A DNA stretch of 64,000 nt from Psilocybe azurescens (taxonomy: Eukaryota; Basidiomycota; Agaricomycetes; Agaricales; Agrocybaceae): contig JAJIRX010000144.1 in assembly GCA_023853785.1 (NCBI GenBank), positions 1-64,000 on the forward strand, in the 5' to 3' direction. The notes under the pieces are model-generated. The model was not told where the DNA came from. It saw nothing but the letters and a program-made list of their open reading frames with translations, and did no database searches. This document shows positions 35,769 through 47,518 of the stretch, piece after piece. Within the stretch, counting starts at the first letter, position 1; each line of letters opens with the position of its first letter. The translations under genes and the position numbers were made by a program.

Positions 35769-36470
35769 TCTCTGGACTCCTCATTCAAACATAATTAATC
35801 TTGTACAATACAAATACTTTATATATTAAATAATAATCAGTCACTACAGTTAATAGAAAGAACTTTTGGGTACACTATATTTTTGTTATACTTAATCCAG
35901 AACTGTCATCCCAAATAGTCTTGATGTTGTGCACAGATGTTACTTGTGAAATAGCAATATACAGTTGTCCATGTGCAAAAGGTGAAGAAATAAGGTTTAG
36001 TCCAACATGTAAAACAGATTGTCCTTGTGCTTTGTTGATTGTTATAGCAAATGCCAGTCACACAGGAAATTGTTGTTGGCAAAATTCAAATAGAACTTGT
36101 GTGTCTGTCAGTATCAGCCCAATCTGTGGAATAAAAACTGTCTCCCCTGCTCTATCTCCTGTCAATAGTTGAACTTCCAAAACACAGTTTTCCATTCTTG
36201 TCACAATCCCTCTTGATCCATTGCACACTTCCTCACTTGCATTCAAATTCTGTAAAATCATGATAGGGCAACCAACTTTCAGTGTAAGCTTTGCCAAAGG
36301 AAGACCTGAACAGTTGATTGTGTTCAGATACTCCACTGGATATACCAGAATTCCTTCATCACCATGTCTCCAATTATTCAAAATGCTATCAGCATTATGA
36401 AACACCTTTTCTTCTCCAGGAAATTTGTTAAGAATAATTTTGTTCAGGTCATCCACATCATCATTTCTGC

Positions 36471-39187
36471 TAAGGTTGTGTGGTCAACAGGAACAGACCA
36501 GCTTATGTAAATGTATTATATAAGCACCAAGAACAGCAAAATGTGAGCTCTGAGAAAAAGAAAAAATTTATGTTGCAAAAAGTTGCTAGAAGTTGTAAAT
36601 GCATTATGTATTATTGTCTTGAGTGTTGTATTTTTCTTGTGCTTTTTTTTTATAGCTCTATGGCCATGTCTAGAGGTAATATGTGATGGCTGTGATAATT
36701 TATGGTTTGCCCATGCTGCTTCCAGACCACTCAAACTGTGTCCATAAGTGCTGACAAATTGTGCTGCTCAATTTGCACAACTGATAAGATTAGCTAAACA
36801 CAGCCTTGACAGATGTTCCAATGAGACTCTGACTGTTGAACTTGAAGAAGTGGCATGCTGTCAAGACAATTCTTGTTGCTTTGGTTTCTGCCCCATGGCA
36901 TCCTGCTTGGCCTTGACAGCCATTTGCTGTGCTTCAAAAGAGCTGCATTGAAGTGATTGAGTGCTGCCTCCTTAGTAAGTTCATCAAGCTCTTCCTCATC
37001 AACCTCCTCATCCTCACTATCAGATTCATCCTCCTTTGAAGAAATGTCATCCTTGTCAACAAAAAGAAACCATGATCAAGCAAGTCTTCTTCATCATTGG
37101 AATGTCTGTCTTCATTGTCGGGAACTTCTTCAATAGTAGATTTTGGTTGTTTTTGATCTCTGCTAGGTTATTAAGTCAAGCCAATTTAGCCTTTGAATGT
37201 CCTATGTGTCTGAGTGAGGTTTTGACCAGTATTCTCTGCTTTTTCATTATTCATAGTTCTCTTTGCTGGCCTGCTATAAGCCATATGACTGTATTATATA
37301 AGTGGCAAAATATCATGATCTAAAATTGAAACTTTTTCTGATATTGTCAAAGTGATTATTAGAGCATTTGGGAGGTTTTTGGTTTTATAAAAATTTTGAC
37401 AAAATCTGAAGAAAAAACCTATATTTTTCAAAATAAAAACCTGAGATCTATAGCTCCATATACAGTGACTTAAAAACTGTCCAGACGTTTTGAAATTGAA
37501 TTTAAATTGACTATAACGCCATGTAATCCTTATGGAATTACATGATTTAAAATGTACTTGAAAGCCTGGATCACAGCTTTCAGAAAATATAACATATATT
37601 TATATTTGTTTGGCTCATTTATTATTATTAAATACTTTATAAAATTAACACATCCAGACAGTTTTTTGCAGCCCATTGGAATATAGATATCTATATAAAC
37701 TAGTACTTTGTGTGACCCCACTTTGCCTTTAAAACATCTATAACTCTTCTAGATATACTATTGACCAATTTTACAGTCTTCTTTAGGTATTTTCTCCCAC
37801 TACTCCAGTATTCTGCCCTACAACTTGTGGATACTCTTTGGAGCATTTTTATATTCTACACAGCACATTTTGAGAATATGCCACAAATCTTCAATTGGAT
37901 TGAGGTCTAGGTATTATGCTGACCAGTCCAAAAGCTTTGTTTTATGGTCTTTAAGCCTTTTTGAGCCTTTTTGGATGTGTGTTTGAGATCATTATTTTGC
38001 TGAAAGATGAAATCATTCTGATTAAAGTTGTAATACTCCAGATTTTGGAAGATATAGTCATCCAAAATGCTCACATAGAGTTTTCCGTCCCTCTTTCCTT
38101 GTATCCTGCACATGTAGCCAACACCATTTGTTGTTATACACCTCCAAGTCATTATATATCCTCCTCCAATCTGATGATTTTCTATACATGCTGAGTTTAG
38201 AGAGGAGAACCAGCCTTTTCCACACCCACTGCCTTCCATCTGACCCAATTCAATTGATCTTAGTCTCATGTATGAACATAACATGTTTCCACTCTTTCTC
38301 TGTTCAGTTTCTATACTTCTGGACAAATTTCAAGTAAGCCTTCCTATGGTTCTTAGAGAGGAATCACTTTTGACTTTGACTTGTGCTACAGAATTCTCTT
38401 TTTGAGATAATTTTGAATGTTTTGGATGGAGATAGATATGTTGGTAATAATGAGAAGCTGGCAGCAGAGTTGTGTAGCAGTATCAGCCTTTCTAGTGGGG
38501 AGAAGTCAAACTAGATGGTAGTGGTCATTGGGAGTGAGCTTAAAAGGATGGCCTGCATGATTTTTTGATAGATAACTCTATCCCAAAACATATTACCCAA
38601 ATATTTGACTTCAAAACACCAATTTTTACATCAATATGCAAATAGAATCACCATTTTCCAGTATAAAAATGATATTAGAGCATAATTTAGAAGAAAGAGG
38701 ATATATAACTGTGTAGCAGAGAGTAATGGGCTATAAACTTGGGGGAATGTACAGTTTTAGACTTTGTTATATATCTCAAACATGTTTTTATTGATTTTAT
38801 ATTTTTTGCATGCTCACAATTTAAAAAAAACATATTGTGTTGATTCTAATGGTCTGCAAAGAAACTGTCTGGAAGTGTTAATTTTATAAAGTATTTAATA
38901 ATAATAAATGAGCCAGAAAAATACAAACATATTTTATATCTCCTGAAAGCTATGATCCAGGGCTTTCCAGTACATTTTAAATCATGTAATTCTATGAGGA
39001 TTACATGGCATTATAGTCAATTTAAGTTCAATTCAAAACATCTGGACAGTTTTTAAGTCACTGTATTGTCTACAATCTCTAGGCAGAAAATTACTGATTA
39101 TGTTTGCATTGTGTTTATTAATGAGCTCAATGTTAAGGCTGATTTTAGATTATATAAGCTGGTCAGTTCCTGTTGACTGCAACCTTA
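36471..39187. mobile_element. TIR element inserted in the Helitron helicase
   Basis: The left end TAAGGTTG..GTCAACAGGAAC and the right end, its reverse complement GTTCCTGTTGACTGCAACC followed by TTA, form terminal inverted repeats of about 40 bp including GACCAGCTTAT. Removing 36471-39187 and one G joins the helicase frame as QTILCRNDDVDDLNKIIL, a classical PIF1 sequence, so the limits are well supported. The interior on the minus strand holds an acidic stretch (SDSEDEEVDEEELDELTKE, then AALNHFNA) like the N-terminal part of a DDE transposase group seen in Agaricomycetes. A Tc1 element (37463-39063) sits inside. Confidence 0.75.
37463..39063 (-). mobile_element. Tc1/mariner element 1
   Basis: 1601 bp, flanked by TA on both sides (37461-37462, 39064-39065), with long inverted repeats starting CAGTGACTTAAAAACTGTCC. 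The minus-strand transposase remnant (38326-37700) reads DESKI-like near 38260, FIFQQNNDLKHTSKKAQKG near 38005 and DLNPIEDLWHILK further down: a DD34E-type enzyme. Stops and frame changes make it inactive. It is in the same orientation as element 2. Confidence 0.85.
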
Positions 39188-40910
39188 CACAGAATTGTCT
39201 GTTCAGCATAATATTTGTCATCATGCCCAGTGGTCTGGTGGATTCCAGGATATATTGTATCAATCAGAGATCCAACAGTATTGTTGGCACATTTGAAATA
39301 ATCAGGAAGTGTTGTGTTGTCAGATTCATCAGTATATTTTCCCAGGCCAATATCCAACTGCCATTGTGCAAATTTTTGTTCTTCATCATGTGTAGTGTTC
39401 AGGCACATATTCTCAGTCAACTTAAGTACTTTGATGTGTGCCCAAATTTGTGACTGCTGCATGCATGCTCCAACAATTTGTGCTTTTGATACTTTCACAA
39501 TAACAGGAAGAATTTGCTTAAAGTCTCCACCAAACACAACAGTATATCCTCCAAATAGCTTGTCACAGTTACAGATATCCTTGAATGTGTGGTCCACAGC
39601 CTCATGAATAATGGTTCTGTATAGAAGCTTCATCCCATATCATCAAAACAGTACATTGAATAAGCTCTGCCAAATCAGAAGTGCAACCAATACTGCATGT
39701 GGAGTCCTCATGAATGCTGATAGAAATTTTGAAGGTTGAATGTGATGTCTGATCACCAATAAGAAGCAGAGATGCAATGCCAGATGAAGCCACACAAAGC
39801 ACTATTTTTCCTTCACCATGCAGAAAGTAGCACAGAGTGTTGTACACATAAGTTTTTCCTGTACCTCCTGGACCATGAAAGAAAAAACATTGACCACTCC
39901 TGCTTTCAACTGCTGCCACAATAGTATCAAATGCTGAACATTGCCCATGATTGAGAGTAGAAATTTGCTGATGAGCCAGAACAGATTGATGTCTCTGTTA
40001 TAGTTTCTCTGCTCTGCAATCAATCTATTTTCTATAGCAGAAGCCCAATCTTCTTGAGGCAATGGCATTTCTGCAAACTCTGCAAGTTTTTGTTGGTAGT
40101 GCAAAGAAGTTGGTCAATGAGAAAAAGACCATAATTAAACACTTGTGCTTCAGTGGGGTCTTGTTGGATACATTGGAGATAAGGGCATGTTACAGATCAT
40201 TGCAAATCTTGTCTCTAAATTGATCCCAGAGTGCAGCAGAATTTGATGGTGTGCGGTCTTGAAGAATAGTCACAAAAGGTTGTGAAGTTGATGTCCACTT
40301 ACCATATATCCAGCCTCTTCCAGACACTGCTTCCACTTATTATCATCCTCTAAAATTCCTCAATGTATACAGGCCTCACAGAATGTTTCATATACAGTGC
40401 TATCAACTGTTCAGAGATCAACAAAAGATGTAGCACTCTTGACACAGCTCAGCAGAGTTCTGAGATAAAAGTGCTCTCCTGAACTTGGATAAGCATAATA
40501 CATGTGCCCAATTGCAAATTTTTGCTGTCTTGGAGTCCATTTGTGCTGCTTTTCCTTCCAGACAAATATGGCAGGAACATCCTGGTAAAGAGTATTTCTG
40601 GCTTTTTTGTATTGTACATTGGCCTTGAAATAAGCAGTGAGCTTGGTGTCTTTGCCTGCACTACAATCCAAAACCTCCTGAACATTTAGAGTCTGGTCAA
40701 ATTCCATATAACCATTTGTTGGTCTGGCAAATGAATCTGAAGACAAACAATAGGTGGATGCTCTTAATGCATGTGGAAGTGAAAAATACACCAAAGTCCT
40801 TCACATGCAGAAACATATTGTGCATCAATGTATAGCTTGACCTCATCTTCACATCATCCAAACTGCATAGTAGTGTGGTCATGACCCTTATAGACATATT
40901 TGTAGATGTA

Positions 40911-42517
40911 CAGTGACTCAAAAAACTATCTGGATGTTTTTGAAATTGAACTTAAACTGACTATAATAACATGTAATCTTAATGAAATTATATGATTTAA
41001 AATGTACTAGAAAGTCTTGGATCACAGCTTTCAGGAGATATAAAATATGTTTGTATTTGTTTGGTTCATATATTATTATTAAATACTTTATAAAATTAAC
41101 ACATCCAGACAGTTTCTTTGCGGCCCTTTGGAATATGGGTATCTATATAAACTAGTACTTTGTGTGACCACACTTTGCTTTCAAAACATCTAAAAATCTT
41201 CTAGACATACTATTGATTGATTTCATATAGTCTTCCTTGGGTATTTCCTCCCATTCCTCCAGTATTCTGCCCTACAACTCCTGGATACCTCTTGGAGCAT
41301 TTTTGTATTCTACAAAGCACATTTTGAGAATATGCCACAAATCTTTGATTGAATTGAGATCTAGTTATTATGCTAGTCAGTCCACAAGCTCTATTTTATG
41401 GTCTTTAAGCCTTTTATGAGCCTTTTTAGATGTGTGCTTGAGGTCATTATCTTGCTAAAAGATGAAATTATTCTGATTAAGGTTGTAATACTCCAGAGTT
41501 TGGAAGACATAGTCATCCAAAATGCTTATATAGAGTTCTCCATACATCTTGCCTTCTATCCTGCACATGTAGCCAACACCACTTGTTGTTATACGACTCC
41601 AAATCATCATATATTCTTCTCCAAATTTGATGGTTTTCTACATGCTGAGTTTGGAGAGGACAACCAACCTTTTTTCTCACCTACTGCCTTACAACTGACC
41701 CAATTCAATTGATATTGGTCTTATCTGCAACATAATATGTTTTCAGTCTTTTCTGTTCAGTTTTCATACTTCTGGACAAATTTCAAGCAAGCCTTCCTAT
41801 TGTTCTTCAGGAGGAATGGCTTTTTGATCTTAACTTGTGCTACAAGATCCTTTTTGAAGAAATTTTAAATGGTTTAGATAGAGATAGATGTGTTAGTGAT
41901 AGTGGGAAGCTGGCAGCAGTATTGTGTAGAAGTATCAGCCTTTCCAGTGGAGACAAGTCAGACTAGGTGGCAGTAGTCATGGGGAGTGAGCTTAGAAAAA
42001 TGGTCTTCATGATTTTTTCATCAATAACTCTATCCCAAAACATATCACCCAAATATTTGACTTCAAAACACCTAGTTTGACATTAGTTTTGCAAATATAA
42101 TCACCATTTTCTGGCATAAAGATGATGTTAGAGTATAATTTAAAAGAGAGAGAATACATGACTGTGTAGTAGAGAATAATTGGCTATAAACTTGGGGGAA
42201 TGTAAAATTTCAGTCTTTGTTATATACTTCCAACATGTTTTATTCATTTGATATTTTTTTACATGTTTACAATAACAAAAACCTTATTGTGTTAATTCCA
42301 ATGGGCTGCAAAGAAACTGTCCAGATGTGTTATTTTTATAAAGTATTTTATAATAATAGATGAACCAAACAAATACAAACATATGCTATATCTTCTGAAA
42401 GCTGTGATCCAGGGCTTTCCAGTACATTTTAAATCATATAATTTCATAAGGATTACATGACATTATAGTCAATTTAAGTTCAATTTCAAAAACATCCAGA
42501 CAGTTTTCGAGTCACTG
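40911..42517 (-). mobile_element. Tc1/mariner element 2
   Basis: 1607 bp with TA at 40909-40910 and 42518-42519, and inverted repeats starting CAGTGACTCAAAAAACTATC. A close relative of element 1: both share the same subterminal block (ACATCCAGACAGTTT) and a minus-strand transposase remnant around 41700-41300, here more eroded. It splits the Helitron Rep just before the KYIYKY motif. Confidence 0.85.
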
Positions 42518-42519
42518 TA

Positions 42520-44829
42520 TTTGATAGCCTTAATAGAAGCAACAGACTCAACATTAATATAGCAGTGATATTTCCAGATAATATAACAGCAATAAGCAAC
42601 AACCCAACAATTATCAACCTTTTTCCACCACCAATGTCAAACTCCTTTCCAGTGTTATGTCTTCTGAGATTTGCATAAGAGTCTTTATTGACAGTGGTCT
42701 GGTCATGAGTGAGGCTTGGGAGAACATTTTGAACATTTTCCATTCACATCACATTGAGCAGTGGTGTCACCATTGCAGGGAATATGGACTATGAATTTCT
42801 TGACCAATTCAAAGAGTTCTGGCTCTTTTTCTTCATCTGTAAATTCAGCTGAAATAATACTGTCAACATCTTCAGGTGTGCAAAGCTTGTGATCAGGATG
42901 CAAAATACAATCATGTGCATATGTGGGAGGCCTTACTTTTGAAACTCAATTGTCCACACATTTGCAACTGCTCAATCTATAATGCCATTTTTACAAATAT
43001 CATTGAGCATCTCTTTCATTTTTGCATGAAAGACTCTGACCACTAAATCAGGATGTTCAGAAGACTGTTGTCCAGAAAGAAGTGCTTTTTGATCTCTGGC
43101 CAGTTTAGATTGGCAGTAACAGTGATGAATAAATCAGCTCTATGAAAATAGCAATTAATAGTAAGAGCATCCTGGCAGTTCTAAATCATGTTTTGTGTGC
43201 TTCCAGCAAGAGAAGAGAGCAAAATAGTTCTTTGGCCAACATTAGCACCTTTAGGAGGTCATTCCTTTCCCCACACAATCCATATGGACTCCAGTGGACT
43301 CCAGTGGACTCCAGTGGACTACAGTGGACTACAGTTATTTTAGTCCATATTCACTGTATAGTATAAGATCTACTAAAGTGCAGTGGAATCCACTGGAGTC
43401 AACTGGACTCTGTTTACCTTTTACACTCAGTATATAGGCAAGTCCAGTGGAGTCCAGTGGAGTCCATATAGACTGTGTGGGGGATGGTAAAGTACTGACC
43501 TTTAGTATTAGGATCAGCTGCAACAGTATCCATAAAACCTTGACATGTATCATTTCTGAACTTCTTGATTTTGTCTAACCCATCATAATCAATTTTGCTC
43601 TAAGGCTGCCCAACAGTCTACAATAAATTCCTGAAGAAGTTTTCTACCAAAAACAAATGTTGAGATTCATTTGTTGCTTCCCTTGGATGAAGACAATAGT
43701 GAAAATATTCTGTTTGTGTGATGTATTTTCTTTTTTTTGGCTGTGGAGCTTCAATAGCATCCTGATCCTGATCCTCATTTGGAGCCATCTCAGCAGCTGG
43801 AGGATCATCATCAATTTCTTCAGCACCTCTAAAAGGAATTTTAGGATATCAGCCTAACTGCACAGTTGGAAAAAGAAGAACATAATGAAGTGAAAGATAA
43901 AGAGGATGCAGTTCACTAAATTTTTCCAGCCTTTCTCCAGCTCTTTGTCTCAGAACAACATCTCTACTATTGGGATATACTTTATCACTATCTCCAGGAA
44001 GAATCACAGCCACTTCATTGGATGTAGCTGATGACATATTATAGCATCTGCGATCAGTTTCACATTCATAGTGAAAAGCAATTGTGCATTGCTGATTCAT
44101 GAGCATTTTACATGTTATTTCAAATGCTTGCTTGTACAGCTGCACATCTGAATGGGAATGATGTAGCATATCTTGAAGAATGCTCATAGTGGTTCTATCC
44201 AGCCCAGAGTTTGCAGGATGCTGCATGCAGAAATTGGGAGCTTCAGCAGAATTAAAAATATATAGCTGAGCATATAAAGGTGTTACTCCAATCTGAGAAA
44301 GAAGAGATCCAGCTTGATGTGTTAATCTTCCTTGGACTTTGAATACATAAGGTCCAGGCCTATTGTTAATTGCATGGTCAACAGTGACTCCCAATGAGGT
44401 CATGGCTAAAGCATTGTTGTACTGCTGGATACGATTGAGGAAGTTTTTGGATTGGGGTACATTATTCCTAATCAATACATCTAATTCTTGAGGAGGATAA
44501 TCCAGCTTTGGAAGAACAATTTTCCCACTAAAGCAGCACATTCAAAATGTGGGAAAGCAATTAGATGAATGTGAAATATGCTCTGCCATCCAGTGTAAAG
44601 CACTACACTTTGGACACTTTATATCCATTTTTTCCAAATTATGGACTGGCCAATTATGGCTAAAGGGCTGTTGGGCAGCATGTAAAAGAGGTTGGTCAAT
44701 AGAAGGTTGAAATGGAAGTGGTGCAGGAAGAAGAGCAGGAGGAGGCTGAAGAGGCACAGAAAGTACAGAAGGTGGTTGAAAGGGCACAGGAAGCACTGGA
44801 GGAGGAGGCTGAAGAGATATAGAAAGCAC
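42520..44829 (-). pseudogene. Helitron Rep (HUH) half
   Basis: Pro-rich lead (44829-44680), then a zinc-finger-like CPKC..H segment near 44620, a nonsense TGA at 44542-44544 where a Gly is expected (TF*MCCFSGK), and the conserved Helitron N-terminal domain (44541-43849) with SLGVTVDHAINNRPGPYVFK and ELHPLYLSLHYVLLFP. After the MITE at 43255-43497 follow GQRTILLSSL-like and the HUH motif GLPHMHMI at 42932-42909. The catalytic tyrosines are in KYIYKYVYKG beyond the Tc1 insertion. It would nick and join the single strand during rolling-circle movement. Inactive because of stops, frame shifts and insertions. Confidence 0.8.
43255..43497. mobile_element. 243-bp hAT-like MITE
   Basis: Flanked by ACCTTTAG at 43247-43254 and 43498-43505 (8-bp duplication). 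Ends GAGGTCATTCC.. and ..GGTAAAGTACTG are imperfect inverted repeats that continue into CCACACAATCCATATGGACT. The inside has copies of TGGACTCCAG in both directions. Nearly the same sequence forms the right end of the 4.2-kb element at 47065-51229, so this is its deletion derivative. Confidence 0.85.
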
Positions 44830-44939
44830 TGGAGGAAGTATCTATTTTTATTAATATTATATTTAAAATTACAATGACTTAAAATACATACTGGAAAATG
44901 TTGGGGCCCAGCATAATGACCATGAACACATTGTGGAGG

Positions 44940-45235
44940 AGGGTGCAGGAATGGCAGCTAAAAGCTGAGCCAGATTTGCAGATAAATTATTATACTAAAT
45001 TCCATCAAACATAACAGGCTGAGGAAGATTAGGAGCCGCAGGAGCAGGAGGTGCAGAAACAGAAAGGACAGGAGCAGGAGGAGCAGGAGCAGAAATAGCA
45101 GCCAAAAGCTGAGCCATATTTTCAGGTAAATTATTATACTGAATTCCATTAAATATAACAGACTGGGGAAGAGCAGCAGAAGCAGGAACAGAAGCAGGAG
45201 CAGGAGCAGGAGCAGGAGCATGTTATAGACACTTT
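44940..45235 (-). pseudogene. Ala/Pro-rich N-terminal extension of the Helitron protein
   Basis: On the minus strand an (Ala-Pro)n stretch is followed by two copies of a ~40-residue unit containing FNGIQYNNLPENMAQLLAA and FDGIQYNNLSANLAQLLAA, separated by Pro-rich linker. The duplication is visible at DNA level as AAATTATTATACT..ATTCCATCAAACAT. The function is unknown. It lies in frame-compatible order before the Pro-rich start of the Rep region. Confidence 0.55.
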
Positions 45236-45603
45236 ATTTTCTTCACCTTTTTCTTTTCTCTTTCCTTTTCTTTTCATTTTTGTATATAAAGATCTTCTCA
45301 TCACATGATGTTGTCCATCATGTGATTTTACATATAACTCATTCTACTCTGACTCACACGTTGACTCACATCATTGGCATTGCTGTGGCTCATTCTATGC
45401 TCTGACTCACATTTGGACTCCTACTGTACTATAGTTATAGATACTCAAAACACTTATATAGCCAGTAGATACAGCTATTGTTCCTCAGCTAGTTCTTGAT
45501 AATCTAATCTCCTCTTACTTGATACTGCTTGGAACTTGCTGTTCTTGACTACTTGACTGTCTGCTTTATCCACACACATGAATATAAGCCTGAAGTTGTA
45601 ACA

Positions 45604-45635
<32 letters not shown>

Positions 45636-47518
45636 TCAACAGAATAAGCAACAAAAAGAGCAGGAACAGAAGGAATTCCAAAATGTAGTGGTTCAATATG
45701 AAGTCTATAATTATAATGTGGAGTGCAGCAGGCTTGAGGACTCTCAAGAACATACAGTAGCTCAAACTTTTGTCCCAATGTTTTGTGTTTTTGGATAAAT
45801 TGGCTTATAAATCAGTAATGGCTGGAGATAAAATTCTGAAATTTTTATTGTAGATACTAGACACTAATACCTAATACTTGACTGCTAAATCACCTGATAT
45901 GAAACAGAATTGATTAAATGATAAATCAAACAAAATGGCTTATCATTGGGACCAAAGTTTGAGCCTCTAATTTAAAACCAATAAATATGGTTTACAAGTA
46001 TAAAATGTTTTTGAATTGACTGTGGAAATGGTAAAAAATCTCATGTGACCTTTTTTGTATTGATTTGCTGTGCTGAAATCAATTTCAACCATCTTTATCT
46101 CTTACTACAACCTCATGAAGCCTATATCTGCTTCTCAGTGTTCTGTTGTGGCTTCTCTTCTTGAAGAAGGATATTCCCTTTGTCAAATAGAGTCTAAAAC
46201 TGGTCTAGGGAAGTCTACTATTGGGAGGATCAAGAAAGAATTGGGTTTGGTCAAAGAAAACAACAAACCAGGCTGACATGCCAAGCTTTCTGAAAGAAAT
46301 AAACAGCAGTTTGTTGACAAATCAGCACTGGAAAGCTTGACAATGCTGTTCAGGCCACCCATTACATTAATACCATCATATCTACTCCAGTCTCAGCCCA
46401 AACAGTCAGAAATGCACTAAAGGAAAACAATTTTCAGTCCATTGTTAAGCAGAAATGACCTCTGCTTAAACAGGCTCACAGAAACAAACATCTTAACTTT
46501 GCCCAATACCATAAAAACTGGACAGTTGAAGATTGGAAACAGGTCTTGTGGACAGATGAAACAAAGATTAACAGGATTGGATCAGATGGGAGGGTCTACA
46601 CTTGGAAACAGAAGGGAGAAGCACTTTCAGACAGGACTACTATCCCAACAGTCAAACATGAAGGAGAGAATAACCTTATGGTATGGGGTTGCATGGGTTG
46701 GAATGGAGTAGGAAAGCTGATAGAAGTGCAGGGGATCATGAATGCTGATTAATATTGTGCTATTTTGGAGGAGGGGGTAGAAGAAAGCTTTGAAAATTTG
46801 GGAGTTCCAGAAGAGGAGAGGATTTTTCAGCAGGACAATGAGCCCAAACATATCTCTAAAAGGCTGACCAGTGGTTTGAAGAAAACAACATTCAAGTTAT
46901 GGAATGGCCTGCCCAATCCCCAGATATGAACCCCATTGAACACTTGTGGGAACACTTGAAAAGACATTTAAATGAATATCCAACACCACTCAAAGGAGTA
47001 CATGAATTATGAGAGAGTGTGGCAGACAAGTAGAACAAGATCACACCAGAAACATGCCAAACACAAGGTCTTTCCTTTCCCCCACACAATCCATATGGAC
47101 TCCAGTGGACTCCAGTGGAATCCCTGTCCAGCCAAACTGGCTGACAGATTGTCCAGTCCACTGGACTGGAACTGGACTGCAGTCCACTGGAGTCCACTGG
47201 ACTGGGGCTTAAATATTCACTGAACAACAACAAATAATATATTTATTAGCACAGTCCAGTGGAGTCCAGTGGAGTCCAGTTGAATCCACTGGAGTCCACT
47301 GGATGCAATAATTAACACAATATCCAAAGTATGATCATTAGTTATTAATATTAATTACAAAAATAAAAGAGTAAAATCAATGGAAATAAACTCTATGAAA
47401 CAAGTAGTAAATGAAACAATAATTAAATATACATGGGAGCAAAGCCTCCCTATGGACACATTTTTGTATTTTGTTCAGTCTGCAGGGTGAAATTTCACAG
47501 GCACATGTGATGCGCACG

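Larger units (their letters stand above)
35880..40908 (-). pseudogene. Helitron PIF1-type helicase half
   Basis: Reading from 40908 down: KYIYKYVYKG (Rep tyrosine motif, broken at the Tc1 insertion), then linker sequence (LQIHLPDQQMVIW). The helicase has Walker A GPGGTGKTYVYNT near 39874-39836, Walker B MIWDEAS near 39650, FGGDFKQILPV near 39525 and LTENMCLN near 39415. After the 36471-39187 insertion come NKIILNKFPGEEKVF, LKVGCPIMILQNLN, FAITINKAQGQSV (motif VI-like) and GQLYIAISQVTS, ending near 35880. It would unwind DNA during rolling-circle transposition. It carries frame changes and stops (for example near 39640 and 40105) besides the insertions, so it is inactive as shown. Confidence 0.8.
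35465..45235 (-). mobile_element. Helitron, minus strand, heavily interrupted
   Basis: The Rep and PIF1-type helicase coding regions of one rolling-circle transposon can be followed in order from 45235 to about 35880, interrupted by three insertions (43255-43497, 40911-42517, 36471-39187). Without these the coding span is about 4.8 kb, a normal Helitron protein size. A cluster of hairpins lies just beyond the 3' end of the helicase (35465-35768), as expected of the 3' terminus. The exact TC..CTRR ends could not be placed, so the outer limits are approximate. Confidence 0.8.

Noticed and set aside
44958..45221. Poly-leucine membrane protein
   Set aside because: Out-of-frame reading of the Ala/Pro-rich Helitron segment.
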